Below the pieces are notes generated by a model that saw only the letters and a program-made list of their open reading frames with translations, made no database searches and was not told the origin of the DNA. Of a DNA stretch of 18,565 bases, positions 1 to 6,991 are shown one piece after another. Made by a program: the position numbers and the translations under genes. Source of the stretch: an uncultured Porphyromonadaceae bacterium (lineage in GTDB: Bacteria > Bacteroidota > Bacteroidia > Bacteroidales > Muribaculaceae); contig UREH01000028.1 of the NCBI GenBank assembly GCA_900546835.1, positions 1 to 18,565 on the forward strand. Reading direction: 5' to 3'. Each line of letters opens with the position of its first letter. Position 1 is the first letter of the stretch.

Positions 1-29
1 CGGCAGCGTCAGATGTGTATAAGAGACAG
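1..29 (+). other. Nextera Read 1 adapter remnant (artefact)
   Basis: The first 29 bases are the Nextera Read 1 transposase adapter lacking its first four bases, ending in the 19-bp mosaic end AGATGTGTATAAGAGACAG. Genomic sequence starts at position 30. Translated in the pdxJ frame the adapter yields a spurious peptide start MCIRDS, so no start codon here is real. An identical adapter in inverse orientation closes the contig. Confidence 0.98.
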
Positions 30-642
30 CTACGGCGCCGACGGAATCACGGTGCATCCGCGCCCTGATGAGCGGCATATCCGCCGCGACGACGTGTTCA
101 CCCTCCGTCCGCTCGTGAAGACTGAATTCAATATCGAGGGATACCCCTCGCCTGAGTTCATGAAGCTCGTGCTCATGGTGAAACCCGAGCAGGTCACTCT
201 GGTGCCCGACGCACCCGACGCCCTCACATCGTCGGCCGGATGGGATGTCGGTGCCAACATGGACTTCCTCTCCGGAATCATCGACTCGCTGCGCGAGGCC
301 GGCATACGAAGCTCGATTTTCGTGGATACCGACGTGGAAAATATCCGGCTGGCCGCCAAAGCCGGAGCCGACCGCGTGGAACTGTATACCAAACCCTACG
401 CCGACCTCTACGAGCGCGATCCCGAGCGCGCCGTATTGCCCTACGTGGAGGCCGCCCGCGCAGCCCGAAAGGCTGGCCTGGGCATCAATGCCGGCCACGA
501 CCTCAGTCTTAAAAATCTTCGATATTTTAAGGAGAACGTGCCCCATATCAACGAGGTATCCATAGGCCACGCTCTCATCTGCGACGCGCTCTACCTCGGC
601 CTGGAGGAGACCATCCGCCAGTACAAGGCCTGCCTGAAATAA
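30..642 (+). CDS. pdxJ: Pyridoxine 5'-phosphate synthase PdxJ, 3' part (N-terminus missing)
   Basis: PdxJ condenses 3-amino-2-oxopropyl phosphate with 1-deoxyxylulose 5-phosphate to make pyridoxine 5'-phosphate, the last ring-forming step of DXP-dependent vitamin B6 synthesis in the cytoplasm. The fragment opens with [16 protein letters not shown], the hallmark PdxJ segment carrying the early active-site histidines, and later shows NAGHDL and the phosphate-binding SIGHAL region near the C-terminus. By alignment from memory with the E. coli protein about 36 N-terminal residues are lost; about 204 remain and the natural stop at 640-642 is present. The first complete genomic codon is at 31; the apparent ATG at 13 lies in adapter. 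Sixty-six bases separate it from the ExbB-like gene on the same strand, so the two may share a transcript. Truncation is an assembly-end artefact. Confidence 0.95.
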
Positions 643-708
643 CCGCTCTCCACTCCTCGTAGCCGTCCGCGGCGCTTTCTGTCACCCCGTAATCTATAAA
701 CCAACATA

Positions 709-1395
709 ATGATTCTGCTCGACGCTGCCATCACCGGCACACCGGCCGCAACTGCCGCCGTAAACCAACAAGTTGAACTCTCGCTCTGGGACCTCTGCCT
801 CCGCGGCGGCCCTCTCATGATCGTGCTCGCACTGCTCTCGCTGGTGTGCATCTACATCTTTGTGGAGCGCGCCATTGTGATAAACCGCGCCGCCCGCGAG
901 GACGATACGTTCATGAAGCGCATCCGCGACTACATCCATGAAGGTGAAATCGAGAGCGCCTTCAATCTCTGCAAGAAGACCGGAACACCCTATGCGCGCC
1001 TTATCGCCAAGGGTATCAGCCGTATCGGCCGTCCGGTCAACGATATCCTCGCAGCTGTCGAGAACACCGGAAACATCGAAATTGCCTCGCTCTCCAAAGG
1101 CCTTCCGTGGCTCGCTACTACGGCCGCCGGCGCCCCGATGCTCGGCTTCCTTGGTACAGTCGTAGGCATGGTGCAGGCCTTCTACGCAATTGCCTCCGAG
1201 GGCAATTCGGCCAACATCGCCACCTTCTCGTCGGGTATCTATACCGCCCTCGTCACCACCGTGGCCGGTCTGGTGGTAGGCGTAATCGCCCTGTTCGCCT
1301 ACAACTATCTGGTAGCGCGCATCAACTCGGTGATGAACATGCTCGAGTCGAAGTCAATGGAATTCATGGACCTTCTCAACGAGCCTGCCGTCTGA
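709..1395 (+). CDS. exbB: ExbB/TolQ/MotA-family proton channel protein
   Basis: Inner-membrane proton-channel subunit that, with ExbD, uses the proton motive force to energize TonB-dependent outer-membrane transport. The 228 residues show the family's three membrane segments: about 34-54, 133-160 and 176-202. The TM2 signature GAPMLGFLGTVVGMVQAF and the TM3 signature IYTALVTTVAGLVVG, with the threonines lining the proton path, are intact. A cytoplasmic region of roughly 75 residues lies between TM1 and TM2. The ATG at 709 leaves a short N-terminal tail before TM1. ExbD and a TonB-like protein follow at once on the same strand, which makes a TonB-type role more likely than a flagellar MotA role. 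TolQ of a Tol-Pal system is the alternative; I see no TolB or Pal here. Confidence 0.92.
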   Translation: MILLDAAITGTPAATAAVNQQVELSLWDLCLRGGPLMIVLALLSLVCIYIFVERAIVINRAAREDDTFMKRIRDYIHEGEIESAFNLCKKTGTPYARLIAKGISRIGRPVNDILAAVENTGNIEIASLSKGLPWLATTAAGAPMLGFLGTVVGMVQAFYAIASEGNSANIATFSSGIYTALVTTVAGLVVGVIALFAYNYLVARINSVMNMLESKSMEFMDLLNEPAV

Positions 1396-1446
1396 CGCCG
1401 TGGCTCACGTCCATATCCATTAAGTGCACTCCCCAATCAGTCTGCC

Positions 1447-1944
1447 ATGCTCAAACGTCAACACTCCATGATGTCGGCCTTCTCGATGGCCTCGATGACC
1501 GACGTGATATTCCTCCTGCTCATCTTCTTTATGGTGACCTCGACCTTCGTGTTTCCCACCGGCCTTGAGGTCAACCTCCCGCAGAGCACCGAGCAGAGCG
1601 CTCTCAAGCCCTCCACACGCATCTATATCGACGCCGACAAAAATATCTACGGTTCGGCCGGCGACGAGCAGCCGCAGCCGCTCCAGATTGATGCGCTCGT
1701 GCCTTTCCTCAAGATGGCCCACGAGCAGGATTCCACCGGATTCATAGCCCTCTATGCCGACGAAAACGTACCCTACGGCCGCATCGTCGAGGTGCTCAAC
1801 GCCGGGGCCTCCAACAATATCAAGATGGTGCTCGCCACCAAGCCCGTGGCTAATCACGCGCAGGATATCCTGCCCGACGCAGTGCCCGCTACCGACCTCT
1901 CCGGCGATATGACCACCCCTAACCAATCCACTCAGCAAGATTGA
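1447..1944 (+). CDS. exbD: ExbD/TolR-family biopolymer transport protein
   Basis: Partner of the ExbB-like channel: a single-pass inner-membrane protein with a periplasmic domain. The N-terminus reads SMTDVIFLLLIFFMVTSTF, a transmembrane helix at about 17-34 with the essential proton-carrying aspartate (Asp19) at its start, followed by the family motif GLEVNLPQS. The periplasmic part contains the ExbD-like segment IALYADENVPYGRIVEVLNAG. Length (165 residues) is slightly above the usual 130-145 because of an Asp/Pro/Ser-rich tail. ATG 1447 is the furthest upstream reasonable start; Met8 or Met9 are alternatives that also precede the helix. It follows the ExbB gene by 51 bp, and its stop codon overlaps the TTG start of the TonB-like gene, suggesting translational coupling. 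Confidence 0.92.
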   Translation: MLKRQHSMMSAFSMASMTDVIFLLLIFFMVTSTFVFPTGLEVNLPQSTEQSALKPSTRIYIDADKNIYGSAGDEQPQPLQIDALVPFLKMAHEQDSTGFIALYADENVPYGRIVEVLNAGASNNIKMVLATKPVANHAQDILPDAVPATDLSGDMTTPNQSTQQD

Positions 1945-2744
1945 AAAAGTCCGACCGCATAATAGCCATTGTCGTTGCCATAGCGTTCCATCTGCTGGTG
2001 CTTCTGGTGTTTCTCCACACCTTCCTGAAGTTTCCGCCCGATGAACTGACGCCCTGGCCTCCTGAGCCTGAGGAGAATATCGTTTTCGACCAGGTCGAGG
2101 ATCTCTATGCCTCAGGCGAATTTGTGCGTACAGGCGACATTCTCAATCCGGTGGCACCCGTCGACGATCCCGCGCCCTCTGCCGTCGACAACCCCGAGCC
2201 TATACAGGATGCCTCCGGTGACGTAGATGCCGGAAAAGCGGCCGAACCAAAGCCTACGGTCACTTCCGAGCGCCCCTCGCCCGCCAAAGTGAAGAAGGAG
2301 CAGGAAGGACCTACCAAGGAAGAGCTTCAGCGCGAGAAAGAGCGTCAGGAAGCAGCACGCCGACAGCAGGCGAAGAAAAATGTGGCCGACGCCACCAGCA
2401 AAGCCTTCGGCGGCGGAAAAGGGAAGGGCACACCCGGCTCCGTGGAGGGCAATTCCGACAAAGGCGCCATCTCAGGCACTCCGGGCAACGGCCTGAGAGG
2501 CCGTACGATGGAAAACTGGTCGCGCGTGCCCTCTACCAAACTCGGCGTGATAGCCGTGCGCGTGAAGGTCGACGCCCAGGGCCACGTAACCTCCGCCACC
2601 TACGATGCCGCCCACAGCTCCGGCACCGTAGCCTCCGACGCCTCCATGCGCCGCAACTGCGTGGAGCGCACCCGTCAGTGCCGCTTCTCCGTTCTCGAAG
2701 GCTCCCCCACCCAGTCCGGCATCATCACCTGGGTCTTCAAATAA
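1941..2744 (+). CDS. TonB-like energy transducer (TTG start)
   Basis: Probable TonB/TolA-type protein linking the ExbBD motor to the outer membrane. Seen in the 267 residues: a cytoplasmic MKKSDR start, a membrane anchor at about 7-30, a Pro/Glu/Asp-rich periplasmic spacer (32-110), a highly charged Lys/Glu/Arg helix (115-147), a Gly-rich stretch (156-188), and a C-terminal domain (about 190-267). That last domain has the TonB_C pattern: GVIAVRVKVDAQGHVTSA, a conserved later Arg/Cys helix, and the ending ITWVFK. The only start that includes the membrane anchor is TTG at 1941, in a 4-base overlap (TTGA) with the exbD stop; the next Met lies deep in the protein. The layout fits an ExbB-ExbD-TonB operon. 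TolA is the alternative, as the charged middle helix is TolA-like. Confidence 0.85.
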   Translation: MKKSDRIIAIVVAIAFHLLVLLVFLHTFLKFPPDELTPWPPEPEENIVFDQVEDLYASGEFVRTGDILNPVAPVDDPAPSAVDNPEPIQDASGDVDAGKAAEPKPTVTSERPSPAKVKKEQEGPTKEELQREKERQEAARRQQAKKNVADATSKAFGGGKGKGTPGSVEGNSDKGAISGTPGNGLRGRTMENWSRVPSTKLGVIAVRVKVDAQGHVTSATYDAAHSSGTVASDASMRRNCVERTRQCRFSVLEGSPTQSGIITWVFK

Positions 2745-2789
2745 CTTTTCCGGCAATCTTTGTTGATATGCTCCGCTTCCACAGATATT

Positions 2790-4493
2790 TTAGTAGTGGA
2801 AGGAGGAGCCGCCGAGGAATTCGCGGAGGAGGGAGGTGGAGGGAACTCCGCGCTCGGGAATCTGCTTGAAGTAACCTAAGAAGCGGCGCAGACGGTAGGC
2901 TTCGGCGTATTCGGGTACGTCGTTGGGAACCTCGCGTAGCACTGCTTCGGCATAGTCCTTTATTACTCCCAATTCGAACAGCAGCGATGAATTGAAGGTG
3001 GAATCGGCGTTTTCCTGGAAGGGAAAAATCCATTTCTCCTCGCCGCGGCGTACGCTTGGCCAGCGGCGTATGGTCTCCTCGGCCGACGAGCCGCGGTATT
3101 TGTAGTCGCGGATTATGCGGCGCAGCAGGCGGTTGTCGGTGGTGGGAATCCAGTTGTGGTCGTCGATCGAGAGTGTTGTCAGCGCCGAGACGTACACGCG
3201 GTATTTCATCTCCTCCGGAATCTCGGAGGTAAGAGCCGGATTGAGTCCGTGAATCCCTTCGACAAGAAGGATGGATTTCGGTTCCAGGCGTAGTTTGTTG
3301 CCCTTGTAGATGCGTTTACCCTGCTCGAAACTATAGGTCGGGAGGCTCACTTCCTCGCCGCTCAGAAGTGCGTTGAGATCAGCGTTGAAGGCCTTGAGGT
3401 CGAGTGCGTGGAGAGATTCGAAATCGTAGTCGCCTGTGGCGTCGCGCGGCGTCTTGTCGCGGTCTACGAAATAATTGTCGAGCGAGATCATCTTGGGCTT
3501 GAGCAGATTCGTGGTCAGATATATGCCCAGACGTTTCGTTGTTGTGGTCTTGCCGCTCGACGACGGCCCGGCAATCAGCACGATCCGCGCTCCTCCGAGG
3601 CGGTATCGTCGCGTGATTTCATCGGCTATCGAAGAGATTTTCTTGTCGTGCATCGCTTCGGCCACGTTGATCAGGTCGGCGGCTTTCCCTTCTTCCACCA
3701 CGCGGTTGAGCTGGCCTACGTTGGCCACACCTATCACCTCATTGAAGTGGCTGTATTCCACGAAGGCGCGGTACATTTTTTCCTGGTCGACTTCGGGGGC
3801 CGGGCGGTCGGGATGGTTGCGGTCGAACGCCATCAGGAGGAATCCCTCCTTGTAGGGGATGAGATCGAACACCGGGAGGCATCCGGTGGAGGGGGCCAGT
3901 GCACCGTAGTAGCTGTCGACCACTCCGTCGAGACGATAGTAGGTGGTGTAGAGCTCGCGGATGGTCTGTAGCAGCGTCACCTTGTCGGTGAGTCCGGCCT
4001 CCCGGAACTTTTCGATAATGTCGGCCGTAAGTCGCTCTTTGCGTTCGAACGGGATGTCGCGCTTACAGAGCTCGCGCATGCGTGCGCGCAGACACTCTAC
4101 TATGGCCGGAATCCGAGTGGAGGAGACGGGCTGTAAGGCCGTAGTGCCGTCCGCAAGCTTCTGCACGTCGAACAGCAGGCAGTAGTAGCCTCCGGCTATG
4201 GAGTGCTCGATGCGCAGACGCGTGGAGGGCATCTCCTGACGTACGGTGCAGAAGAGCATCATAGAGAGCGAGCGCACGTAGACGCGCGTCCCCGAGGCTG
4301 ACTCGCGCGGAAGGAACTCCACCTGCTTCGGCCCGAAGAGCTGATACTGCAGAGGCTCCGTCTTGTTGTTTACTGCGGCGCAGATGGGTTCGAGGCCTCT
4401 GAGACGCGGAGCAAGCGCTTCGGCAATCTCCTGAAGGCTTTCGCCCCCCTCTATATCGATATATTCGTGAATGTTCTTGCAGTAGATTTTCAT
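2790..4493 (-). CDS. Nucleoside (uridine) kinase with N-terminal TGS/ThrRS-like domain
   Basis: A 567-residue protein with two parts. The N-terminal half begins MKIYCKNIHEYIDIEGGESL, a TGS-like fold, followed by a region related to the threonyl-tRNA synthetase editing-domain family. The C-terminal third is a uridine kinase/phosphoribulokinase P-loop domain with Walker A GPSSSGKTT at about 309-317, SLDNYFVDRDKTP (the substrate-binding Asp after strand 2) and ILLVEGIHGLNP (the Walker B-like region). Proteins of this architecture are annotated as nucleoside kinases in Bacteroidetes; the natural substrate is not shown by the sequence. I placed the start at the ATG read from 4493 because related proteins begin with the IYCKN motif a few residues in; ATGs at 4505 and 4541 would add 4 or 16 residues. 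It lies 119 bp downstream of the WaaP-like gene on the same strand and converges on the TonB-like gene with a 45-bp gap. Confidence 0.88.
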   Translation of the reverse strand: MKIYCKNIHEYIDIEGGESLQEIAEALAPRLRGLEPICAAVNNKTEPLQYQLFGPKQVEFLPRESASGTRVYVRSLSMMLFCTVRQEMPSTRLRIEHSIAGGYYCLLFDVQKLADGTTALQPVSSTRIPAIVECLRARMRELCKRDIPFERKERLTADIIEKFREAGLTDKVTLLQTIRELYTTYYRLDGVVDSYYGALAPSTGCLPVFDLIPYKEGFLLMAFDRNHPDRPAPEVDQEKMYRAFVEYSHFNEVIGVANVGQLNRVVEEGKAADLINVAEAMHDKKISSIADEITRRYRLGGARIVLIAGPSSSGKTTTTKRLGIYLTTNLLKPKMISLDNYFVDRDKTPRDATGDYDFESLHALDLKAFNADLNALLSGEEVSLPTYSFEQGKRIYKGNKLRLEPKSILLVEGIHGLNPALTSEIPEEMKYRVYVSALTTLSIDDHNWIPTTDNRLLRRIIRDYKYRGSSAEETIRRWPSVRRGEEKWIFPFQENADSTFNSSLLFELGVIKDYAEAVLREVPNDVPEYAEAYRLRRFLGYFKQIPERGVPSTSLLREFLGGSSFHY

Positions 4494-4612
4494 GCGTGAG
4501 CTCATAGCTGTATTGAAATTTAGGTGATCGTGACCGTACATTTATAAGTGCATTTTCGGATGCCCGGGGTGCATTTCTGCTTTTGAATGGCCGGCAGATA
4601 GATTAACGTTTA

Positions 4613-5353
4613 TTATTTTATGTGGTTGAAACGGCGGAAAATCTTGCGGGCCTGGCGCGATACCTCGGCCTCGTCTTTCCCCATGGCGCGGGCATAGGCG
4701 CGGGCGAGCAGGCAGGTGAAATGGCCGGAGGTGCTTACCGACTTGAACATCTTCATGAGCTTGCGTTCGTCGGTCACGTCGAAGCGGATACGGTTCAGAT
4801 CTACATATCCGAAGGTGAAATTGCCGTCGGCGTCCTTATCGAGGAGCACGTTGCCGGCCGAGTGGTCCTTCATCCAGATTCCTGCCTTGTGGAGGCGTGC
4901 GATTTCAGCGCCCCACTGCTCGATCAGCTGTTCAAGCTGGCCGTTACTTTCCCAGAGACGCATGTTGGGCTGCGCCACCTGCCGGCAGAAGTAGTAGCTC
5001 CGTCGCAGAATTTTCACTCCGGGCACCGGTGAAAAGAATTCTTCGGCGTAGCCGTAGGGTAGGGGAGTGGTGAAGCCGAGTGCGCGCAGACGAAGCGCGT
5101 GCTCGAAGCTCCGGCGCGCTTTGCTTTTGCGGATGCTTCCATAGACGAAATTGTTGGGAAAGCGCGGACGACCGAATGCTTTTACGTTGATGTCGCCGTC
5201 GACCACGCCGAGTCGGTTGCGCGAGCCTTCATAGATAATGCGGGCGTCAGCCGGCAGACCCGTGCGGGCAACCGCACCGATTACCGAGTCTCGTTTGCTA
5301 CCCTCGGGCGAGAGCACAATGTTTATTTCTGTTCTATTGAAGAATTTTCGCAT
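4613..5353 (-). CDS. WaaP/InaA-like lipopolysaccharide kinase family protein
   Basis: A 246-residue protein-kinase-fold enzyme resembling the Kdo/heptose kinases that phosphorylate the inner core of lipopolysaccharide. Visible kinase elements: a VKAF lysine (Lys58) equivalent to the ATP-binding lysine, an SKARRSFEHALRLRALGF helix with the paired glutamate, the catalytic loop HKAGIWMKDHSAGNVLL with Asp163 and Asn168, and YVDLNR with Asp185 at the DFG-equivalent metal site. There is no signal peptide, so it should act on the cytoplasmic face of the inner membrane. A basic tail (RQARKIFRRFNHIK) could touch the membrane. The start ATG (5353) sits immediately after a TATCTTTG promoter box, implying an almost leaderless mRNA. 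The exact acceptor cannot be told from sequence. Confidence 0.82.
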   Translation of the reverse strand: MRKFFNRTEINIVLSPEGSKRDSVIGAVARTGLPADARIIYEGSRNRLGVVDGDINVKAFGRPRFPNNFVYGSIRKSKARRSFEHALRLRALGFTTPLPYGYAEEFFSPVPGVKILRRSYYFCRQVAQPNMRLWESNGQLEQLIEQWGAEIARLHKAGIWMKDHSAGNVLLDKDADGNFTFGYVDLNRIRFDVTDERKLMKMFKSVSTSGHFTCLLARAYARAMGKDEAEVSRQARKIFRRFNHIK

Positions 5354-5358
5354 CGCAA

Positions 5359-5366
5359 CAAAGATA
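5359..5366 (-). promoter_or_regulatory. Bacteroidetes -7 promoter box for the WaaP-like kinase
   Basis: On the minus strand these bases read TATCTTTG, an exact match to the Bacteroidetes sigma-ABfr -7 consensus TAnnTTTG. The predicted start of transcription would fall within a few bases of the ATG at 5353. I see no convincing TTTG -33 element at the expected distance, which lowers confidence. Confidence 0.5.
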
Positions 5367-5439
5367 GCAAATTTTTCGTCGCCCAGGTTTTAATTTTCGT
5401 GGTCGGATGGTCGGAAGAAATGGAATTTTTAAGTCTCAA

Positions 5440-5465
5440 AGGCTTAAAAGCGTCCCTTTAAGCCT
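5440..5465. repeat. Inverted repeat in the divergent intergenic region
   Basis: AGGCTTAAA (5440-5448) and TTTAAGCCT (5457-5465) form a perfect 9-bp stem around an 8-base loop. A further TTTAAG just upstream (5428-5433) could pair alternatively with CTTAAA. No T-tract follows on either strand, so a simple terminator is unlikely; a protein-binding site or cruciform near the parS-like site is possible. Function unknown. Confidence 0.55.
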
Positions 5466-5502
5466 CTAAACCGCTAAGAATCACTGCCTGAACGTATAAA
5501 TT

Positions 5503-5518
5503 TGTTTCACGTGAAACT
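5503..5518. promoter_or_regulatory. parS-like ParB (Spo0J) binding site 1
   Basis: TGTTTCACGTGAAACT matches the widely conserved chromosomal parS consensus TGTTNCACGTGAAACA at 15 of 16 defined positions and contains the perfect 14-bp palindrome GTTTCACGTGAAAC (5504-5517). It lies in the intergenic space between the divergent WaaP-like kinase and spmAB genes. ParB binds such sites, spreads, and loads SMC to organize and segregate the origin region. No parA or parB gene is in the window, which is normal because parS sites need not be adjacent. Confidence 0.85.
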
Positions 5519-5560
5519 TTTGCAGAAAAACGCTTTTATAGGAATGCCGGCAAAAATTCG

Positions 5561-5568
5561 TATTTTTG
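5561..5568 (+). promoter_or_regulatory. Bacteroidetes -7 promoter box for spmAB
   Basis: TATTTTTG is an exact TAnnTTTG -7 box. A transcript starting near 5575 would have a leader of about 40 bases before the GTG at 5618. The -33 region is not clear. The parS-like site lies about 45 bp upstream of this box. Confidence 0.5.
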
Positions 5569-5617
5569 TGCTTAATCCGATTACTCACGTTCACAAGTTA
5601 TCAAATTTTCTCCGGCA

Positions 5618-6850
5618 GTGGCACTCAATTACATCTGGCTCGCGTTTTTCATCATCGCTTTTGCGGTTGCGCTCTTTAAGACAATTTTCGAGGGCGATCT
5701 CGAGGTGTGGTCCACCATCATGTCGTCGTCGTTCACCTCGGCCGCCACGGCGTTTGAGATTTCGCTCGGACTGACTGGCATCCTCTCGCTCTGGCTCGGA
5801 CTGATGAAGGTTGGCGAACGCGCCGGAGTAATCGGTTTCTTCGGACGGATGATTTCCCCGCTCTTCTGCCGCCTTTTTCCCGGCGTCCCGAAGGGACATC
5901 CTGCCATGGGTTCGATATTCATGAACGTGTCGGCCAATATGCTCGGCCTCGACAACGCCGCTACTCCGCTCGGACTGAAGGCTATGCAGGAACTCCAGAC
6001 ACTCAACAAGGAGAAGGACACCGCCACGGATGCTATGATTATGTTCCTGATTCTAAACGCTTCAGGGCTTTGCTTTATTCCGATAGGCATCATGATGTAT
6101 CGAGCGCAGGCCGGTGCCACGAATCCGACCGACGTGTTCCTCCCGATTCTTTTGGCCACGTTCATCTCGACGATGGTTGGAATAGTGGCGCTTTGCATCA
6201 AGCAGCGCATTCGTCTGGCCGACCCTGTGCTGCTCTCGTGGCTTGCCGGGATGGCGGCCATTATCGCCGGAATCGTCTGGTTTTTCTCAGGGATGGACGG
6301 TGAGAGTGTTGCGCGCTACTCAGGCTTTATAGCCAACGCACTCCTTTTTGGAGTTATAATAGCCTTTCTCGGCTCGGGACTGTGGAAGAGGATAAATGTC
6401 TACGAATCCTTTATTGAAGGGGCGAGAGATGGCTTTAAAACGGCCGTGACGATAATACCTTACCTTGTTGCCATACTCGTGGCGATCGGGATGTTCCGTG
6501 CATCGGGTGCGATGGACCTTCTTACCGAGTGGACTACCTGGGCGGTAGCTTCTGTTGGTCTTGATACAGAGTGGGTTGAGGCGCTGCCCACAGCTCTGAT
6601 GAAACCGCTCAGCGGGTCAGGCTCGCGCGGACTTATGGTTGACCTGATGACGGCCCATGGCGCCGATGCCTTCGTGAGCCGTGTGTCGGCATCCATCCAG
6701 GGGTCGACCGATACGATGTTCTACGTCCTGGCCGTGTATTTCGGCTCGGTGGGTATCAGAAAAACCCGCTACGCCGTTACCTATGCCCTTATGGCCGATA
6801 TCGCCGGGTCGCTTGCCGGCATCTTCGCCGCCTACCTTTTCTTCATGTAG
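5618..6850 (+). CDS. Fused spore maturation protein SpmA-SpmB (nucleoside-recognition/Gate family)
   Basis: A 410-residue, multi-helix inner-membrane protein fusing two proteins that are separate in Bacillus. The SpmA half (about 1-195) has VWSTIMSSSFTSAATAFEIS, GLTGILSLWLGLMKVGER and the signature NMLGLDNAATPLGLKAM. The SpmB half (about 215-410) has ALMKPLSGSGSRGLMVDLM and GSTDTMFYVLAVYFGSVG. In Bacillus the pair affects spore core dehydration; Bacteroidales do not sporulate, so the role here is unknown and may be transport or envelope-related, given the shared nucleoside-recognition (Gate) domain. The start is GTG at 5618: it places the first residues ALNYIWLAFF directly before TM1, as in SpmA, and no in-frame ATG is upstream. 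The ybeY gene follows by 141 bp with its own promoter. Confidence 0.88.
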   Translation: MALNYIWLAFFIIAFAVALFKTIFEGDLEVWSTIMSSSFTSAATAFEISLGLTGILSLWLGLMKVGERAGVIGFFGRMISPLFCRLFPGVPKGHPAMGSIFMNVSANMLGLDNAATPLGLKAMQELQTLNKEKDTATDAMIMFLILNASGLCFIPIGIMMYRAQAGATNPTDVFLPILLATFISTMVGIVALCIKQRIRLADPVLLSWLAGMAAIIAGIVWFFSGMDGESVARYSGFIANALLFGVIIAFLGSGLWKRINVYESFIEGARDGFKTAVTIIPYLVAILVAIGMFRASGAMDLLTEWTTWAVASVGLDTEWVEALPTALMKPLSGSGSRGLMVDLMTAHGADAFVSRVSASIQGSTDTMFYVLAVYFGSVGIRKTRYAVTYALMADIAGSLAGIFAAYLFFM

Positions 6851-6889
6851 ATTCAAATAGGAGCTATTGATATTTCGCGAATATTTACC

Positions 6890-6909
6890 TAACTTTGTGA
6901 GTAATTTTG
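6890..6909 (+). promoter_or_regulatory. Tandem Bacteroidetes -7 boxes upstream of ybeY-mnmG
   Basis: TAACTTTG (6890-6897) and TAATTTTG (6902-6909) both match TAnnTTTG, 12 bp apart. The first has a possible -33 TTG at 6867-6869, about 20 bp upstream. Transcripts would carry a leader of roughly 80-90 bases, containing the palindrome CGAGGCCTCG (6922-6931), before ybeY. Confidence 0.55.
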
Positions 6910-6991
6910 CCATGGTTACCGCGAGGCCTCGTGCCAGTTTCGAACCGATGGACAGATTGCAACTTTTCTTGTTAAATCTTTGAATACCGGA

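Noticed and set aside
1420..1938. A 172-codon frame antisense to exbD
   Set aside because: His/Gly-rich shadow with no motif; exbD on the plus strand has clear family signatures and operon context.
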